Shown here piece after piece: positions 61,383 through 64,000 of a DNA stretch of 64,000 bases (positions are counted from its first letter, which is position 1; each line of letters starts with the position of its first letter). A program made the translations under genes and the position numbers. The stretch spans positions 2,046,001 to 2,110,000 of the forward strand of contig NZ_VFMX01000001.1 in NCBI RefSeq assembly GCF_006715285.1, written 5' to 3'. The notes under the pieces are model-generated. The model saw only the letters and a program-made list of their open reading frames with translations. It made no database searches and was not told the DNA's origin. Origin of the DNA: Arthrobacter sp. SLBN-83. Lineage in GTDB: Bacteria; Actinomycetota; Actinomycetes; Actinomycetales; Micrococcaceae.

Positions 61383-62284
61383 AATTCGACGGCGTTCTCT
61401 TCTTCCCCGTCACCCCGTTCACGGCCGAAGGTGCCGTTGACGTGGAGCTGCTCAAGGAACACATCAGCTCCCGGCTACCCTTTGGGCCCGGCGGCGTGTT
61501 TCCCGCCTGCGGCACAGGTGAATTCCACGCCTTGAGCATTGACGAGGTCCGCACCGTGGTGGCGGCCGCCGTCGAAGTCGTCGCGGGCAAGGTTCCCGTG
61601 GTGGCCGGTGCAGGCGGGCCCTTGGGCCACGCGCTCGCTGCGGCGCGTGCCGCTGAGGAGGCTCGCGCGGACGCCCTCCTGGTGCTCCCGCCCTACCTGG
61701 TCACGGGCCCGACGGATGGCCTGGTGGCCTACATTGAGGCTGTGGCCAACGCCAGCAGCCTGCCGGTCATCGTGTACCACCGCGGCAACGCGAAGTTCAC
61801 CGCCGCGTCCATGGCCAAACTTGCGGCCAATCCCAAGGTGATCGGCTTCAAGGACGGCCTGGGCGACGTGGGCCTGGCCCAGGAGATCGTGACCGCCGTC
61901 CGCGCCACCGGCCGGACAGACTTCTCCTTCTTCAACGGCCTGCTCACCGCCGAACTGACCCAGGGCGCCTACCGCGGCCTGGGCATCCCGCTCTACTCCT
62001 CCGCAGCCTTCGCCATGGCCCCGGAGATCGCCAAGGCCTACTACGACGCCTACGTTTCAGGCGACGAGGACCGGCGCAGCGCCCTGCTCGAGGGTTTCTA
62101 CGCACCCCTGGTCCGCCTGCGCGACCAGACCCCGGGGTTCGGCGTTTCCCTAATCAAAGCGGGACTGCGGTTGGCCGGGCTGCCCGTCGGTTCGGTGCGC
62201 CCGCCGCTGGTGGACCCCACGGAGGAACAGCTGGTGGAGCTCAAGGCCATCCTGGCCAAGGGCCACGAGCTGGCCGGCAGCTGA
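61379..62284 (+). CDS. kdgD: 5-dehydro-4-deoxyglucarate dehydratase
   Basis: DHDPS/NAL-family aldolase (301 aa) that dehydrates and decarboxylates 5-dehydro-4-deoxyglucarate to 2,5-dioxopentanoate. Schiff-base Lys158 is in VIGFKDGLGD and the catalytic Tyr133 in VIVYHRGN; ACGTGEFHALSIDE takes the place of the GTTGE loop. The ATG overlaps the epimerase gene by 4 bases, with GGAG close ahead. The frame stays open far upstream, but that part is a shadow of the epimerase gene. Next in the pathway is the aldehyde dehydrogenase two genes on. Confidence 0.92.
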   Translation: MKFDGVLFFPVTPFTAEGAVDVELLKEHISSRLPFGPGGVFPACGTGEFHALSIDEVRTVVAAAVEVVAGKVPVVAGAGGPLGHALAAARAAEEARADALLVLPPYLVTGPTDGLVAYIEAVANASSLPVIVYHRGNAKFTAASMAKLAANPKVIGFKDGLGDVGLAQEIVTAVRATGRTDFSFFNGLLTAELTQGAYRGLGIPLYSSAAFAMAPEIAKAYYDAYVSGDEDRRSALLEGFYAPLVRLRDQTPGFGVSLIKAGLRLAGLPVGSVRPPLVDPTEEQLVELKAILAKGHELAGS

Positions 62285-63390
62285 TGACGGCGCCTACGGC
62301 CGAATCCGTCCGCACCGTTCCCCGCATCACCGGGCTGGCCACGCGGCTCCTCACCGTTCCGCTGCGGCGGCACTGGGGTACGGAGGCACCGGAGAACCAC
62401 GTGATCGCCACCGAGCTCTCCACGGACGACGGCGGCACCGGCTTTGGTTTTTCCTGGACACCCACCATCGGTCCCCAGGCAGTCAAGGCGCTGCTTGATT
62501 ACGACATCGCACCTTTCATCACCGGCCTGCCGGCCACGCCCGAGGCCGTGTGGGACGCGGTATGGAAGCGCCTGCACGAAGCCGGTGGCGGCGGGCTCAC
62601 CACCATTGCCATGGCCGGGGTGGACCTCGCACTGTGGGACCTGCAGGCGCGCCGTGCCGGAACATCGGTCACCGGATTGCTGGGCCAGCGCCAGGACTCC
62701 GCCGAGGTCTACGGCTCCGGGGTGAACCTGCACTACACCCTGGACGAGCTGGTGGCGCAGGCCGAACGCTGGGTCGCCGCGGGCCACCAGGCGGTCAAGA
62801 TCAAGGTAGGCAAACCGGACATCCGCGAGGACGTCGAACGCCTTGCCGCAGTGCGCTCCGTCCTGGGCCCGGACCGCAGGCTCATGATCGATGCCAACCA
62901 ACGGTGGGACCTGCCCACCACCTTCCGCGCCCTGGATGTCCTGGCCGAATTCGGGCTGGAGTGGCTGGAGGAGCCCATCCGCGCGGACGACCTCTGGGCC
63001 TACCGGCGGCTGCGGAAACATTCACCGGTGCCCATCGCCCTCGGCGAAAACCTGCACACCATCTACCGGTTCCGCGATTTCATTGAGGCGGAAGCGGTGG
63101 ACATCATCCAGCCCAACATCATCCGGGTAGGCGGGATCACCCCGTTCCGGCGGATCGTGGAGCTGGCACGGACCCACAGCATCAAGGTGATGCCGCACCT
63201 GCTGCCGGAACTGTCCGGACAGCTGGCGCTGACCCTGGCGGAGCCCACCCTGGTGGAGGACGTCGAAGATGCGTCCTTCGAACAGCTGGGCATCCTCGAC
63301 GAACCATCGCCGGTGCGGTTCAGCAACAGCCGGGTGACGCTCGCGGACCACGCCGGGCTGGGTTTCCGCTTCAAGAACAGGCTGCAATGA
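62284..63390 (+). CDS. Enolase-superfamily sugar-acid dehydratase or cycloisomerase (MR subgroup)
   Basis: A 368-residue mandelate-racemase-subgroup enzyme. The acid/base Lys pair is VKIKVG (Lys172, Lys174), metal ligands are Asp203 (MIDANQRW), Glu229 or Glu230 (LEEPI) and Glu255 (LGENL), and the opposing His305 is in MPHLLPE. Given its place beside KdgD, it most likely makes 5-dehydro-4-deoxyglucarate, either from an aldarate or, as in galactarolactone cycloisomerase, directly from the lactone. The ATG shares one base with the kdgD stop (TGATG). Confidence 0.88.
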   Translation: MTAPTAESVRTVPRITGLATRLLTVPLRRHWGTEAPENHVIATELSTDDGGTGFGFSWTPTIGPQAVKALLDYDIAPFITGLPATPEAVWDAVWKRLHEAGGGGLTTIAMAGVDLALWDLQARRAGTSVTGLLGQRQDSAEVYGSGVNLHYTLDELVAQAERWVAAGHQAVKIKVGKPDIREDVERLAAVRSVLGPDRRLMIDANQRWDLPTTFRALDVLAEFGLEWLEEPIRADDLWAYRRLRKHSPVPIALGENLHTIYRFRDFIEAEAVDIIQPNIIRVGGITPFRRIVELARTHSIKVMPHLLPELSGQLALTLAEPTLVEDVEDASFEQLGILDEPSPVRFSNSRVTLADHAGLGFRFKNRLQ

Positions 63391-63432
63391 TGAATTTCCA
63401 GACGACCTCTATTGGATGAACAGGTTCCTGAC

Positions 63433-64000
63433 GTGACAACTGCAACGCTTTCCCTCACCGAACTCACTGCCGCCGCTACGGCGGCGGCAAAAATCGCCGC
63501 GGCTGCCTCCGACGCCGAACGCGCCGGCTGGTTGAACGCGGTGGCAGACGCCCTGGACGCCAACGCCGCCGAGCTGGTAGACATCGCGGACGCCGAAACC
63601 AGCCTGGGGGCCACCCGCCTGACGGGCGAGGTGGCCCGCACCACCGGCCAGCTGCGCCTGTTTGCGCGCGTGATCACCGAAGGCTCCTACCTGGAAGCCA
63701 TCATCGACCACGCGGAGCCAGCCGCCACCCCGCCCCGGCCGGACCTCCGCCGGATCCTCAAGCCCATCGGTCCGGTAGCGGTTTTCTCGGCGTCCAACTT
63801 CCCGTTCGCCTTCTCGGTGGCCGGCGGAGACACTGCCTCGGCGCTCGCCGTCGGCTGTTCAGTGATCGTCAAGGCACACTCCGGCCACCTGCGGCTCTCC
63901 GAACGGACGGCGGAAATCGTGGCGGAGGCGCTTCGCCGCGCCGGGGCACCGGAGGGCCTGTTCGCCCTGGTCCACGGCCGCGAAGTGGGAACAGCCCTGG
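63433..64000 (+). CDS. Aldehyde dehydrogenase, 2,5-dioxovalerate type (3' end cut by window)
   Basis: The first 189 residues of an NAD(P)-dependent aldehyde dehydrogenase, read from a GTG 42 bases after the previous stop. The N-terminal domain shows PIGPVAVFSASNFPFAFSV and GGDTASALAVGCSVIVKAHSGH, the pattern of alpha-ketoglutarate semialdehyde dehydrogenases, which lack the usual WNFP block. It would oxidise the 2,5-dioxopentanoate made by KdgD to 2-oxoglutarate. The catalytic Cys lies past the right edge. Confidence 0.88.
   Translation, partial: MTTATLSLTELTAAATAAAKIAAAASDAERAGWLNAVADALDANAAELVDIADAETSLGATRLTGEVARTTGQLRLFARVITEGSYLEAIIDHAEPAATPPRPDLRRILKPIGPVAVFSASNFPFAFSVAGGDTASALAVGCSVIVKAHSGHLRLSERTAEIVAEALRRAGAPEGLFALVHGREVGTAL

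Noticed and set aside
1..64000. tRNA, rRNA, CRISPR arrays, insertion sequences
   Set aside because: I looked for cloverleaf ends, regularly spaced repeats and transposase motifs and saw none; this was reading by eye, so a short RNA gene could be missed.

Overview
The window is high-GC DNA packed with genes, with GTG and TTG starts alongside ATG, many 4-bp ATGA/GTGA overlaps, and marker families such as MarP, the Tad 'helicase/secretion neighbourhood', a GlxR-like Crp protein, DUF4244 pilin and the actinobacterial TopA with a lysine tail. Together these point to Actinomycetota, most likely Micrococcaceae (Arthrobacter/Pseudarthrobacter type). The genus is an inference. I saw no rRNA, tRNA, CRISPR array, insertion sequence or prophage.

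Layout. (1) 1-4.9 kb: metallophosphoesterase (cut by the left edge), class A penicillin-binding protein, a small DUF4177 protein, RidA and a NUDT19-like NUDIX protein. (2) 4.9-11 kb: a LacI regulator, a sugar-binding lipoprotein, two permeases and a cytoplasmic GH51 arabinofuranosidase, which reads as an arabino-oligosaccharide import and cleavage operon. (3) 11-13.6 kb: Crp/GlxR-like regulator, MarP protease and AroQ. (4) 13.7-21.8 kb: GH36 alpha-galactosidase with its own ABC importer on the minus strand, facing a Gfo/Idh/MocA protein and a LacI regulator on the plus strand, with two matching operators between them. (5) 21.8-25.9 kb: a second minus-strand importer operon ending in a DeoR regulator, headed by a perfect Crp-type palindrome. 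(6) 26-31.7 kb: acetyl-CoA synthetase, a membrane protein, endonuclease III, CoA-type NUDIX, DUF1508. (7) 31.8-41.9 kb: a PolA-like polymerase, a Tad-type pilus/secretion operon (CpaE-like, TadA, TadB, TadC, pilin, two TadE/G-like proteins) and its DEAH helicase. (8) 42-57.5 kb: housekeeping genes: GNAT, TrhO, two related lipoproteins, a methyltransferase, topoisomerase I, SseB, Ppx/GppA, ProC, Ktr potassium uptake, AcuC, ArsR, L-lactate dehydrogenase. (9) 57.6-64 kb: LacI regulator with three operators, then a Gfo/Idh dehydrogenase, an epimerase-family (uronate-dehydrogenase-like) protein, KdgD, an enolase-superfamily dehydratase and an aldehyde dehydrogenase cut by the right edge. This is a uronate/aldarate oxidation route ending at 2-oxoglutarate.

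How it fits together. Much of the window is carbon uptake under two layers of control: local LacI/DeoR repressors with recognisable 14-bp CG-centred operators, and a Crp/GlxR-type global regulator that is itself encoded here and has matching 16-bp sites in front of one importer and of acs. None of the three ABC importers has an ATPase gene nearby, so all probably borrow a shared MsiK-type ATPase encoded elsewhere. The least ordinary items are a Gfo/Idh/MocA protein in the galactoside locus that lacks the usual EKP lysine and resembles redox glycosidases of the GH109 type, an unusually long pilin and a cysteine-containing 16-residue tandem duplication in the Tad operon, and several long intergenic hairpins at operon ends without T-tracts.
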